Origin: Exophiala sp. HKRS030
Taxonomy: Eukaryota; Ascomycota; Eurotiomycetes; Chaetothyriales; Herpotrichiellaceae
Assembly: GCA_023897205.1 (NCBI GenBank)
Contig: JAHWDD010000002.1
Span: 4,278,001 to 4,342,000 of the forward strand
Length of the DNA stretch: 64,000 nt
Reading direction: 5' to 3'
Part shown: positions 51,174 through 62,692 of the stretch, in pieces
Layout of the letters: every line of letters begins with the position of its first letter
How positions within the stretch are numbered: position 1 is the first letter of the stretch
Notes under the pieces: generated by a model
Database searches by the model: none
What the model saw: the letters and a program-made list of their open reading frames with translations, nothing else
Told to the model about the DNA's origin: nothing
Position numbers and translations under genes: made by a program

Positions 51174-53816
51174 ATGGCCGCTGTTGAAGTTGCGCGGGGA
51201 CAAGCTGGGGAAGAGCAGCAGTTACCCATTCGCGCTGCAGGCGGTGGGCAGCCATCGGCAAAACTGTCTGCTTCTACCCTCATTCCCTTCTCCCCTTCTG
51301 TGGCTTCACACTTGAGCAAGGCATACAAGAATCTGCCAGCCGACCGACGATCCGAAGATGGTCACGAATTTCCACAGGAGTCTTCTTTCTTATCGTACAT
51401 GGCATCACCACAGTCCTCAGCCATGTCCACCAACAATTCGTCTGATTTGACCTTTCCTATATCTTCCTACTATATCAGTTCGAGCCACAACACCTACCTC
51501 TCGGGTCACCAGCTCTACGGCGATGCAAGTGTGGATGCTTATACCAACGTCCTCAACCGTGGCTGTCGATGCCTGGAGATCGATGTCTGGGATGGTGACA
51601 GCAGCGACTCTGACTCGAGTGATTCTGACCTGGAAGACGAGTCGGGCGTCAAGCCATCGAGATCTGGTCTAGAAAGATCGGGATCCAGAACCTCAAGATG
51701 GAACAAAGTCAAAGCCAAAGCCTCGCGTATGCGCTCACGGTCACGTAGCCATTCTGGTTCCAAGCTTCCTGCTGCACATGTTCCGCCCCAAACAAGCGGT
51801 CAAACGCCGGGCGGCGAAACCAGTTCGCTACCTATTACCCAAACTCGGAAATCGCCCTCCGAAGCATCGACCATCAACCCTGCTTACCTTTCTCCTCATC
51901 AGTCGCCTGCTTTCCCCCAAAGTCGGAGCCTCGTGTACTTCATGGCTACACCCTCACGCAACCGGTCACGTTTCGCTCTGTGTGTCATGCAATTCGCGCC
52001 TCTGCCTTTATCAGCACCGATTTGCCTTTGATCGTATCGCTCGAAGTTCATGCTTCTATCCCCCAACAGGAGATCATGGTCCAGATCATGAAAGAGACTT
52101 GGTCAGGTTTGCTCGTCGACATCAGCAGCGACTCCGACATACCGACCTTACCGGCACCCGAGAGTCTGAAGTCCAAGATCCTCATCAAGGTTAAGTGGAC
52201 CCCTAACTCTCAGACTGGGGAATCCAACAATCCTATCGAGCAGGTGACAAGCAACTCTACCGAAGGGCCAGGGGATGACGACACCACTCCCTCAAGCCCG
52301 AGCGGAAAAAGGCCAAAAAGGTCTTGACAGCACTTTCTGACCTTGGCATCTATACACGGGCGTACACATTCAAAAGCTTCTCACAACCAGAGGCCTCAAT
52401 TGCTACACACGTCTTCAGCTTGTCAGAGAACAAAGTCCATGCCATTCATCCTGACCCTTCGCATGGCCCAGCATTGTTTAAACACAACAAAGATTATCTA
52501 ATGCGCGTCTTCCCCAAGGGAACTCGCATCAGTAGTTCCAACGTTGATCCTACCTTCCACTGGCGGCAGGGTGCACAAATGGTGGCTCTGAACTGGCAGA
52601 AACTCGACAAAGGCATGATGCTGAATGAGGGCATGTTCGCAGGCACCCACGGATGGGTCCTCAAACCACCTGGCTATCGTGCAACAAGCTCGGATGAAAG
52701 ACCTAGTGCCGAAGTGTCGAATCTTCCCAGCAAGCGCAATCTAGATCTAACTATTACTCTGCTTGCAGCACAGAACCTACCCTCCCCGCGGACAAGGAGG
52801 CGTCGTATGGCACGAAAATAAAACCCTACGTCAAATCAGAACTGCACGTTGATACCCATGGGCCTCCTGGCCAAGGCGGCGCTCGATATGATGGCAATGT
52901 GGCTGGAACAGAAGATCTTGACGCTAGCCTTTTCAAGCGCAAATCTGCTACGTATAGAACACAAAATCCTGATTTTGGCGGTGAGAAGATGATCTGGTCC
53001 AAGGTTACAGATCTTGTGGACGAGTTGAGCTTTCTTCGGTACGTTCTAGTCATCTCTTTTGTCCATCCCCTATGCATATGCGCCCGGAATCATTCTCCGG
53101 GTAGCGTCGCCACCCTGAAAGCCGCGTTTGTGTTCCCATTACTTGCTTTTTGTCACCCTCCTCCCCCCCAGCCATCCCAGGAATTGCTCATCATTACGAG
53201 GATTGCCGTTCTCGTTCAGAAAGGGCAAGCGTTCCCGCGGGTCGCCTGAACTTATGTACACATCGTCAAGATTGACTACTTTAAATTGACCTCTTCTGCC
53301 TCTGACGTAACTGGAAGTCATGTGTTGGCCTCTGTTAGCGAATGAAAATCAGAGATAAAGGATGAGTTCTTGTGCGAGGTTACTATCCTATATGAGATGC
53401 TGGGTCATTCTTGCACCTAGTCAGGGATATGAGAAGTCCAGCCCTGTCGCTAAGGGTTTCTGGGCTCGTCTCGCAACTGAAGATCGATTTGATCGGTTGC
53501 CTCGGTTATCATGCGCGATCCGGTTACACGACATCAGACTCTCTACCCAGTTGTTACGTCGCCTCATTTCGTGCTTTGATTTGTGACCAGTCAGATTGTG
53601 CATCAATGAGCAACTAAAACTTGATCCTCACTAACTCGTGCCACTAGATTAAAGATCAAGGACGACCGTTCGATCGGCAAAGACACCCTACTTGCATGGG
53701 CTTGTATCCGGCTTGACCGCCTAAGGCCAGGCCTTCGTTTCATTCACCTGCTTGATGCCACAGGACTCCCATCTACCGGTGCATTGCTTGTTCACATATC
53801 GAAAGTGCTGTCTTGA
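51174..53816 (+). CDS. Phosphoinositide-specific phospholipase C (three frame breaks)
   Basis: Cleaves PIP2 to IP3 and diacylglycerol in calcium signalling. Exons are 51174-53038 and 53648-53816; exactly three missing bases make 678 residues and restore splice phase. The X domain has ISSSHNTYLSGHQLYGD (catalytic His) and RGCRCLEIDVWDG, an acidic/basic Ser-rich insertion, then PRVLHGYTLTQPVTF (second His). The Y domain starts KKVLTALSDLGIYTRAYTFK and includes RISSSNVDPTFHWRQGAQMV and GWVLKPPGYRA. A C2-like end follows: DLTITLLAAQNLPSP...PYVKSELHVDT, FLRLKIKDDRSIGKDTLLAW and LRPGLRFIHLLDATG. Losses are in C runs at 51914-51918 and 52786-52790 and an A run at 52315-52319. No EF hand is evident. 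The intron is 609 nt. Confidence 0.9.
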
Positions 53817-54841
53817 CCGAGAACAAAGATCACCAGAACAGCCTTTGATTCCGATCTGGAGTCCCTGCCGATTGTGGAGTCCTCGTCTCGGAGGACCCTT
53901 GCCAATGAGTACTCTGGAAAAAAACCTAGCGGATATTTTGGCCGACGGTAATACATTGAAAGGTTCAATGGAGGCTCCCCTGACAAATGTTTGATCAAAT
54001 GTATCCTGAGGCCGGTCCCTCGTGCAAATACTCTGGGAACCTCCCCAAGTCGTAATGCGTGTTCTTCACCATTTAGCCATCGAGGTGTTTGAGGTACGGC
54101 CTTGAGCATTGCAAAGGTGGCACTATGTTGACGCTCTGTGTTGACTTGCTCGGGTGCCGCTCGGACTGGGACCGCGATGTGGCATGCCCCGCACTTTCTG
54201 GGCAAACGATGTTTCTTGGAACCTCGTTTTGGCACCTCTTTAGTGCAAAGGTACAGTGGCTGCTAGTCAGGGTCTTTGACCAAGCTTGCCGCATTGTCAA
54301 CCACCAAGACTATCTAGGTGGTGCTCAGGACTTCTGCTAGCCGCCGTTGCTACTGTACAATCCCAATACGATAGGGACTGTCCGACCAATGGACCTCATC
54401 CTGAGTACTAGTTGTCCAGCAAGCCTCCTGCATGTCTACTCTTTTTCACGAGATGAAGGAAAATCTCATACCGACGAATCGCCTTGTTTCCTTTATTTCT
54501 CAAGCATGCATCCGCTGGAGCAGGGGTTGGCTCGATATTGCTTCCCAATGCCTCGAGTTTGAATTTTTGAATACCAAACATGAAGTGACCATTGCAGACG
54601 ACTTCCTATCACAAGTGGGCGGCGCCATAAGTCAGGGACGACGAGTTTCACAGGACTATTCTTCGTACCAGCCACTCGCTTACCGCCAGATCTGTCAGAC
54701 GTGCTCACCTTTCGTCAATCATCATTACAGCACAATCTGGAGTCAGAGTTTCCGTGCTTGACAGCACGTAATCATGATGGCCTGTTATACACAGCAGAAT
54801 AATACCATATTCTCCTGACTCTCAGAGTCCAGACTTGGTAC
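53817..54841. other. Intergenic, downstream of phospholipase C
   Basis: About 1 kb with short frames on both strands but no domain I recognise and no convincing exon chain. Confidence 0.4.
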
Positions 54842-55303
54842 ATGGCGCCACATCAGCTCCCCTGTTTCAATCAAAACTTCCTGTTTAGACGGAGAGACTC
54901 CGAGTGGAACAGTGAAATCTTCATAGACTTGATGGTCCCCCAACATATAAAGCACCCTGAAACATCAGCTTTTCATGACAAGATTTATTTAGATATACAC
55001 TCTGTCGATTGTGATCCTCTTCCTCTGGAAAATACTCTATTCTTCTGCATTAACATGATTCCTCGGTCACTCTTCGACCATTCTACGGTTACCAAAGATC
55101 TCATCAAAGATGCAACGCACAAAGATCAGGTGCGTTCTACTGTTCGCGGAAGGCCGGTATGCACCCAAAATTACAAGTGGTCGACCCTACTAATAAGACG
55201 TTGGAAGATGAACGGTGTAAGGTGTCCCAAGTGTAAAGCCCAAGGACAGGAAGTCTGGGTAATCCCAGGAGTCCGTTGTCACAAATGTGGGTGGCCTTGT
55301 TAA
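54842..55303 (+). CDS. Hypothetical small protein with C-terminal zinc-ribbon-like cysteines
   Basis: An ATG-started frame of 153 codons not recognised as any named family. Its last 30 residues carry CPKCKAQGQEVWVIPGVRCHKCGWPC: two CxxC pairs 13 residues apart plus a further cysteine, the spacing of a small zinc ribbon. Upstream the protein is mixed polar with no signal peptide or membrane span. It could be a real short gene, the last exon of a longer one, or a decayed remnant. Base composition is normal. Confidence 0.3.
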   Translation: MAPHQLPCFNQNFLFRRRDSEWNSEIFIDLMVPQHIKHPETSAFHDKIYLDIHSVDCDPLPLENTLFFCINMIPRSLFDHSTVTKDLIKDATHKDQVRSTVRGRPVCTQNYKWSTLLIRRWKMNGVRCPKCKAQGQEVWVIPGVRCHKCGWPC

Positions 55304-57122
55304 TACAGCGGGCCAAAGAATCTCCCGCAAGATGGGTTGCCACCTCGATTATCTGTATGGGTTCAATTGCTCTCTTGGTGTATTGAGTTGAGAAGTGCTG
55401 GGAAGGACATGGAGGATATCTCGATAGGAATGAACGTAGGAAGATTTTCCCGCAATTAATAAGCTTTCCCAGAATCAAGGGTCAGCTCGAGCGTTGATGC
55501 TGGAAATCACGAGTTCTCTGATGGCAGAGATTGGCCGTTGAAAGGGTTTTCCGTAAAGTCCTGCCTGACACACACACAAACAACCGAGTTGCATTTGTGG
55601 GCCGGTCGAGGCACGAAGGCATTGGATATCTTCAGTGACGATCGGTCCGCAAGCGGCTGGCGAATGATGAAACTAGTCGATTGACCATGCAAATGCTTCT
55701 TAGGAATTATGACGATTGGCTCCTTGTTCCTCACATTGGTTCATAGATATTCTGGTTGACTTTGCGTGAGCTCATTCGAGGTTATTTCGTCGGATGTCTG
55801 AGTATAGATTATTGAAAGACGTTCGCCCCCTGACACCGAGTGAGGTTGGGAACTGGCAAACCTCACGGATTCATGCATGCTAAACGTTTGACTTGACACA
55901 TGCAGAGCGGTGGCGTTGAGTCGTCGTGCACAGAACCTGGTAAGGCTAGCCGTGTGAAATGAGGTGCGTGTGCAGAAATAAGTCACAGAAATCCGCCATC
56001 CCTACCGAACTTTGGCCCGTTCAGCTTGCGTCGTCCTGCACGATGCACGCGAGTACAAGATCTTCCTGGGCTCCGTCTAGCCCCCCATCCCCGCCTTGTC
56101 CCAGGTCCTCGTTGGCTCTGTCATTGACTGATTATACGAACCTTGTTGGCTGGGTGGTTGGTGTAAATTGAGACATTGACCCAACTTCTCGCTTTGAGAA
56201 CGGCTGCTCTGCCGAGATCCAGTTTAAGCCAGGCTTTTGATGCATGAGTTCTCGATCCAAGCATTTGTGTCCAGGCGTGCACAACATTGCTGGAGCCTGG
56301 CATGCCTGTCTCGTACTCAGAGGCTCCCCAATAACCGTTTAGACAGCGGGACTTCTCTGAACAAACGCGTTCGCCCGACAGGCTGGATCAACCGTGCAAA
56401 ACGTCCACATATTCTCATTGGCGTTATTGCCTAGGACGTGAAATGCGGTTGATGATCTTTATGATGGGTAGAAGAACATTCGGCGGAGCAATCACCTCCT
56501 CTCGGTCTTTCATATTTTCCTTCTCCACTGTAACTCAGCAGCTCAGCAACATCAGCCAGGTTACGCCAGGCCATCTTACGTACTTTCATCAATCAAGGCG
56601 GAAAGACAATCCGACCTTTGGCAAGGGGATCTTCATTTCCGCTCTTGAATACACTACCGTTCTTGCAACTCGATCGTCTGCAGGAGAAATTTCTGTTTTG
56701 TGGGTAGTGAGTGACCTGCTGGCCCATGGCAGTAAGAGCCGTATCATCTCATGCAGGGACTTTTGAACCAATAGAGACCCTTGGTCAGATGACTGTCTCT
56801 TCCAGCGGCTAAGCCTGTCGCCTCCGCTCGTTGACAAAACATTCGACCAAAACAGTCACCTGCTTCTCGTACCAGCAGCCGACGACACGGAGGGCACCAC
56901 CCAAGATCATAGATCGATCTCGATCGATCCTGCGATCGAATTCAGTGCGCAAGATACCAACAACAGTCAACATCAATCCCAATCCTGAGCTCTTCGAAAA
57001 AGGGTAACCGGATGACTTCGTCCTGAAACTTCGTCTCGGCGCGCCACACACGCAGAGTCGTGCTCCTTGGGGTTTGTTGCTCCCTAGCGTGCACGCTTCA
57101 TCCCCTTTTCGGACCAGAGAAG
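55304..57122. other. Intergenic, 1.8 kb
   Basis: No gene is supported. An open frame at 56443-56766 has no recognisable domain. GATC/ATCGAT-rich sequence lies at about 56905-56945, just upstream of the E2-binding protein gene. Confidence 0.4.
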
Positions 57123-58686
57123 ATGCCCAAACCCAAGATCAACCTGTACGCGGAGATCTTGGTCCACATCCGACAACTAACCCTCCACGCGTCCCTTGAG
57201 ACCGACAAGAACGAGCATACGAAGATCCTTATCTCTTCGGATAAACACATCATCACCGCACTGCACGATGGCGAGTCCGCCGGCATTTATTTGCCTACGC
57301 AAATCTCCGGCACTGCCAATGTCACCTTTCCGTATGATCGCAAGACGGAAATTTCCGTGCGTTTGCAGATTGACGACAAGGATGTCGATCAGTTGCGTCC
57401 GCCAGACGACTCTGTGAGCGGTGTCGAAGTTCCCTGGTCGGCGGCTGATTTGTCAGAGCCGGAGAGTGTCGTCGCAATTGAGTGCAAAGGATGTGCTGAA
57501 GTGGTTGTCGACTCTGGCACTGTGTCTGTCTGGAAGGACCTGCCGAGTGCCCATTGGGCGGATCTCATGGACGTTTGGTTCTGTCACAAACCTCATGACG
57601 AGCATTCGGAGCATGACCATGCTGCCGAGTCCAAAGGGTTTTCGGCCAAGAGCAAAATCGTCGCAAGTCAGGGAATTGGTTTGATCGATACGGTTTCCTT
57701 TCTGTTAAACCGAGACGATTGCCGAGGTCTAGATGTAAGTCAATGGCGCAAGTGTCGCCCATTCGTTACTTTTCCGTTGGCGCAAAGAAAGAGGCCTTTC
57801 AGTCTCATTCTAAGAGACGTCCAGTTGATCTGGTTTCTGATACATTCGCCGCAGAATGATTTTTCATCGGAACAGACGCGGTTTCGGTGATCTTCAACCT
57901 TATGGTTACCATGATGGTTGGAATCACCTCCCTTGTTTCCCGTCGTATGCCTCACAACATTCCTTTTGTGTTTTGCCACCTCACAGGCCGTAAAGGGATA
58001 ATGATGAGGTACATCAGTAACTAACTAGAGTTGTACAGGAGCGAGACTCTGCGAGGACGAATATTTCCATTGTCCGTTGCTCGAATTGCGGCACTGTCCT
58101 TGGCTCGACGAGCAAAGAGGCTGAGAACAGTATAAGGCTGTATAAATCACGTCTGTCGCTCAAGACGGGTCCAGACCAATCATCGCAGCAATTCCCAGCC
58201 GCCGTGTTCATCTGCAGTCAGCTACTATCTCTGATCGATAGCTCTATCAGCCGGAGAATCGTTCTCCACGATGACACTCTAGACAGTTCAGATCAACCTC
58301 ATGATGGTCTACTCCTTTGGATTTTCAATCCGGATATCTACTATTCAAGTTCAAAGCGAGGTCCTACCGCCCACAGAGCGATGAAAGTCTTCTACAAGGC
58401 TCTGCCAGAACCTGCCAAATTCCTCGACGAGCACAGCAACACGCATGAGGAACTCATCGTACCTCCGGAAGACTTCCACGATTTCACATCAACCTTGCGT
58501 GAGAGTACCTTGATTCTACCAGTGTCGGCACGGAAATTTCAGGACTGGGATGTCGGATTAGTCGATCGTTGGGAAAAGAATGCTACAGGCGTTTCGAGGA
58601 TGGACGAGAATCCTCTCAACAAGAAACTTGACGAGGAATTTGAGCCTTTCAAATTGCCACCGGGCTGGAAGGAACTTTACATGTGA
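57123..58686 (+). CDS. HECT-like ubiquitin-conjugating enzyme (E2)-binding protein
   Basis: Resembles the UBE3D/Ipa1-type E2-binding family (HECT_2 domain), proposed E3-like partners of E2 enzymes. Exons are 57123-57734 and 58039-58686, 419 residues. It starts MPKPKINLYAEILVHIRQLT. Family features are AIECKGCAEVVV, LPSAHWADLMDVWFCHKPHD, IGLIDTVSFLLNRDDCRGL and, after the intron, VRCSNCGTVLGS, so paired cysteines likely bind zinc. The C-terminal part has WIFNPDIYYSSSKR and AMKVFYKALPEP, then ends PPGWKELYM. The intron is 304 nt, long for this window, and could hide a small extra exon. Confidence 0.82.
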
Positions 58687-59260
58687 GTGAGTGTGTCTGA
58701 CTACGTGAAACTATGTCTTGAGCAGAAGGTGTTGCAGACGAGCGAAGGCATCAGGCTTGAATTTTTCTTGGTCTGACGATGTCCACTTGACATGTCACCC
58801 AAGCCGGATGCCCCATGAAAGGCCGCTCCAGCACTGATAGGCTGATAATCAATCGGCATCGAGATGCTACAAAGAATTATCGCGAGTGAGCAGCCTTGGC
58901 CTATGGTTGAGACTGCTTCTTTGCACCGATAGCCTCGCCGAGACCTATGGTTGCTTTGTCCATTAGCAGACTTACAACTATGCTCTTCTGCGGCTCTGAA
59001 TGATCCCTTCGCTTTGACAAACACAGCAGCAGGGGCTACATTGACACCGGACTATCAACATGTCCGCATGTATTGAAATGAATTGTTGCAAACTACGAGC
59101 AAAAGCAAACTAGCAACCGTGATCGCAGATCTCCCCAGAGGCAATAAGTCATTACTGATGGACATTGAGTCTATGAACCCGTCCATGGTTCCATTTCCCA
59201 GCCGAAGTCCTGGCCATTGACTGCAACAATCGAGGCTGACAAAAAGGCAGCCTATGGCGC
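58687..59260. other. Intergenic, between convergent genes
   Basis: About 570 bases with no supported feature beyond the two 3' untranslated regions. Confidence 0.45.
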
Positions 59261-61598
59261 CTAGGCCTTCTGTCTGACCGCAAGCTTCGAGCGTTCATAA
59301 TATCGCGGATCAAGCTTGTCCAACGTCAAGTACGGGCTGCGATCAGCTTCTGGGGAGAAATCCATATCTCTTGGTGCGAACCCGTGGCCAAGGAAATTGA
59401 ACCTATTTGTCTAAGGGTAAAAATCTTAGCACAAGTCCGATCGGGAAAGCCTTTGTCATCCCATCGACAATACAGAACATGATACTTGGGACTTCGGAAT
59501 GATGCGACTTACCGGGTGATGGTACTTGATGTCGAAATCCTCGTATCGAGGTGTGTCCAGCGCTTCCATGAAATGCAAAGTGCTTCCGGGCCATATGGCA
59601 TCAACCCTGCCTGTCTTTTTGTTTCTATCTGTTGAGGGCCGAGGACTGTCAGTATTGAAATGTCGTCGAGTGCTTCCAGTGTGAGATCAAAACAAGGATA
59701 GACAGGAGGGAGAATTGGATGTGTAGAGAGCAACGGAGAAACTTACACCAGGAATGGCAATCATCCCCCAAACAGTCCCCTTATACCACGTCTGGACATG
59801 GTCGTTGAAATCATCCGTGATATCCTGCCGCGGGACCCAATACTTGATATTCTCGGCCTGCATCTTCTTGATAATCTTCAACGTATACTTGACGACAGCG
59901 TCGATCGCGCCCATTGCACTTCCATTCTCGACTGGGAAGGTCGGCCCGACAAAATTGATCCAGTTCGGCATCTCGGGACACGCCACCCCAAAGTAGCTAT
60001 CGGGCGTCGTCTCCCATTTATCACGGAGATCCGTCCCATTGAGCCCGATGAGCGGAAACGGCGGACGGTACGAGACGTCAAACCCGGTCGCACAGATGAT
60101 AGTGTCGGTCTCGACGAACGAGCCATCCTCGCCAATCAACCCTGTCTCGGTCACCTCCTTGACGCCCGTGAAATGGCACGACACATTCTCCTGCTGCACG
60201 GCCGTCATGAGCGCATCGCCCGGCGTGACGCGCTTGCACCCGACGCTGAAGTCTGGCAGGAAGCCCTTGAGGAGTCTTTCGTCCTTGATATGCTCTCGCA
60301 TGCGTGCGTAGAGCTGCTCGCGGATCGCTGTGTGTGCCCCGTTCTTGATCATGATCCAGAACAGCTTCATCAGCTGCTCCTCCATGAACTTGGCGTGCGC
60401 GAGGAGAGCCGTGTGATCATTGCGGAAAGTGCTTTTTTCATCCTCCGTGTCTGCGTTTCGGGTTTTGCCCATGTATGTTAGCTCTGAGTGTCCGGGAGAA
60501 TGACAGGGAGTAAGTGTGACGAGAGGCAGCAAGCGGGGGAGGTGTTTTTCTATGGCAGATCAAGACTCTGAGTGGTGTGAATACTCACATGGGCGCGGGC
60601 CGGGAAACTCATTCCCCTTCTCGTCGATGAATGCAAAGAACCATATGCCCGAACGCACCATGAGATCGATCTTCTTCGCATACGGCTGCAAACCTGGCAC
60701 GATCTGTATGGCGCTGGCGCCGGCGCCAATGACCGCGATGCGATCGTCTTTCCACTGCTCCTGGCCGTATTCCGGGTCCCAGCCTGCCGTGTGAAGGACT
60801 CTACCCTTGAACTTCTCGAGCCCTGGGATCTTGGGAAGTTCCCATCGGTCAAAGAGGCCGATTGCTCCTACCAGGAGGTCGCAGGATTCGGTGATTGTCT
60901 TGCTACTGCCGTCTGATTGCTTGCTCTTGATGTCGACGTTCCACACGCCGAGGTTCTCGTCGAATACGGCACGTGTGACCGTGCTGTTGAAAGTCATGTA
61001 TTTGCGCAGCTCGAGTGAATCGACGACGTCGGCGATGTATGCTTGGATGGTCGGCGCGTTGCTGAAGAAGGTGGGCCATTCTACGATCGGTAGTGGTTAG
61101 ACGAGAGGGCTGAAGGGGGGTTCTGATATTTGAGCGGTGTTGTGGTCGTTAGACTTACCTGGGTTCAAGGCGAAGTTGAATTGATACCCATGGCTGGGAG
61201 TGTCGCACGCTGCGTTCGGGTAGCGGTTTTGAACCTGCACGGTGCAACAGCTATAAGTGGGACGTTGACAGAAAAGGCCGCTTCGATAGAATGGAGGCAC
61301 GGCTCACCCACGTTCCTCCAACATCCGCATTCTTCTCGTAGATGGCAAAGTCGATGTTGCTGCATTGCTTCTCGATCTCGTATGCCAACATGATACCGCT
61401 GATACCCGCACCGATACAACGCACTTTGAGCCTTCGGTTCTCGGGCGCTCCCAGTGTCACCTGGGGGACTTTATACCCCGTCTCATGATTGCAGTGGAAC
61501 TCGTCAGAGACCTTCTCGGTGAACAAGTTGCCCGGCCGAGTCGTCGGCTTGTGCCCGATGAGTTTGTTAGTTGGTGCGTTTGACGTGGTCATCGTCAT
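59261..61598 (-). CDS. Baeyer-Villiger-type flavin monooxygenase
   Basis: A class B FAD/NADPH monooxygenase that would insert oxygen next to a ketone, giving an ester or lactone. Six exons join in phase: 61598-61308, 61234-61159, 61080-60589, 60450-59749, 59628-59513 and 59410-59261, 608 residues, no frame break. Motifs are [15 protein letters not shown] (FAD GxGxxG), [12 protein letters not shown] (the FxGxxxHxxxW(P/D) fingerprint), [15 protein letters not shown] (NADPH Rossmann fold), [20 protein letters not shown] and [11 protein letters not shown]. The C-terminal exons give [20 protein letters not shown] and [19 protein letters not shown]. No signal peptide. The substrate is unknown; a divergently transcribed serine hydrolase lies 1.1 kb away. 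Confidence 0.92.
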
Positions 61599-62692
61599 TT
61601 TCCCGGTGTCTCGGATGTTTCTCTGATTTCGATAGGAGGTTCTGTAGCGAGCCAAAAGGTCAAAACGTGTGGATTGACTTGCTGATGGTCCGTCCTCGAA
61701 GAAAGAAGAAACTGCGAGCCGAACGACAGGTGTAGACGGTTCAGTTCCAGGAGAACAGAACGGTGAGATATAGATCCTGACCTGGTCAGCTCCTGGCCTT
61801 CAGGTCAAGCAAGGCCATGGCCGCCTGATTGAAGTTGAAGCTGTGCCATTCCTACTGGGGCAGCAGCGGTGAGCGATAGGCCCTACCCGTCTGAAACGCA
61901 AATCATGATCCTAAAGGGTGTATTGATGATATGCTATACAAGTACAAAATTAGATTTCAATTGGCTCAAAGTCCATTTGCGGGGTGCATCCGGATCACGT
62001 AAACATTCGAACCTCAGAAACATTCGCGTAAGCCAAGGTTTAGGCGTAGCTCGTGTTAAACAATAGAGTGCCGTAAAGTGAGCCTGACATAATATCAAAA
62101 AATATCACCCGGCTGATGATAGCAAGAGGAGCAGAGATCCAAGTCTGCGGAAAATGGCCGAGTAATAAGGCCTATCCTGACCAAGCAGTGTCCACTAAAC
62201 TAAGATGCGAGATCCGGGAATGAGCCGACACCGCAGAGTGAGCGCGTAGGCGAACGTCCTCTATCGTATCTCAAGATCAACAAATCGCCTCGCTAACGGG
62301 CACATTGATCAGAGCATTGGCGGGCAAATTTCTGGTGAAGTATGCTGGCTTACGCAGTGATCCTTCAAAAGTGGGCCAGAGAGTAAAAGGAGAACAACCC
62401 AACCAATGAAAGCCATTTCTACCATCTTGTCGCTAGCAATTCGACCGTTCTTCAGGAGCAGGCTACAGAGAGCTTGTCCAAGCCTGTGCAGAGAACCGAA
62501 TCCGGAAGGAACGAGTCGGACTTGTTGTGACTATAAAGCGGCAGGATGAGCAGTTCTGTACACGAGGGATCTCAACTCGCGAGGTGAGAACGACATTTGC
62601 CCTCCACCAGCGCATCGTCGATACGGGCTCTTTGTACCCTGGTGACTTTTCGGATAACATCGACAGGAGTGAGCAGTGGTCCATCAGCGAAT
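61599..62692. promoter_or_regulatory. Divergent upstream region, monooxygenase and serine hydrolase
   Basis: About 1.1 kb between oppositely oriented genes. No coding sequence is supported. Co-regulation is possible from layout only; no operator-like motif stands out. Confidence 0.4.

Noticed and set aside
60451..60588. Frame break in the monooxygenase at the PGPRP junction
   Set aside because: The nearest acceptor gives a stop, but the acceptor at 60451-60452 restores [14 protein letters not shown] in phase, so it is an ordinary intron.
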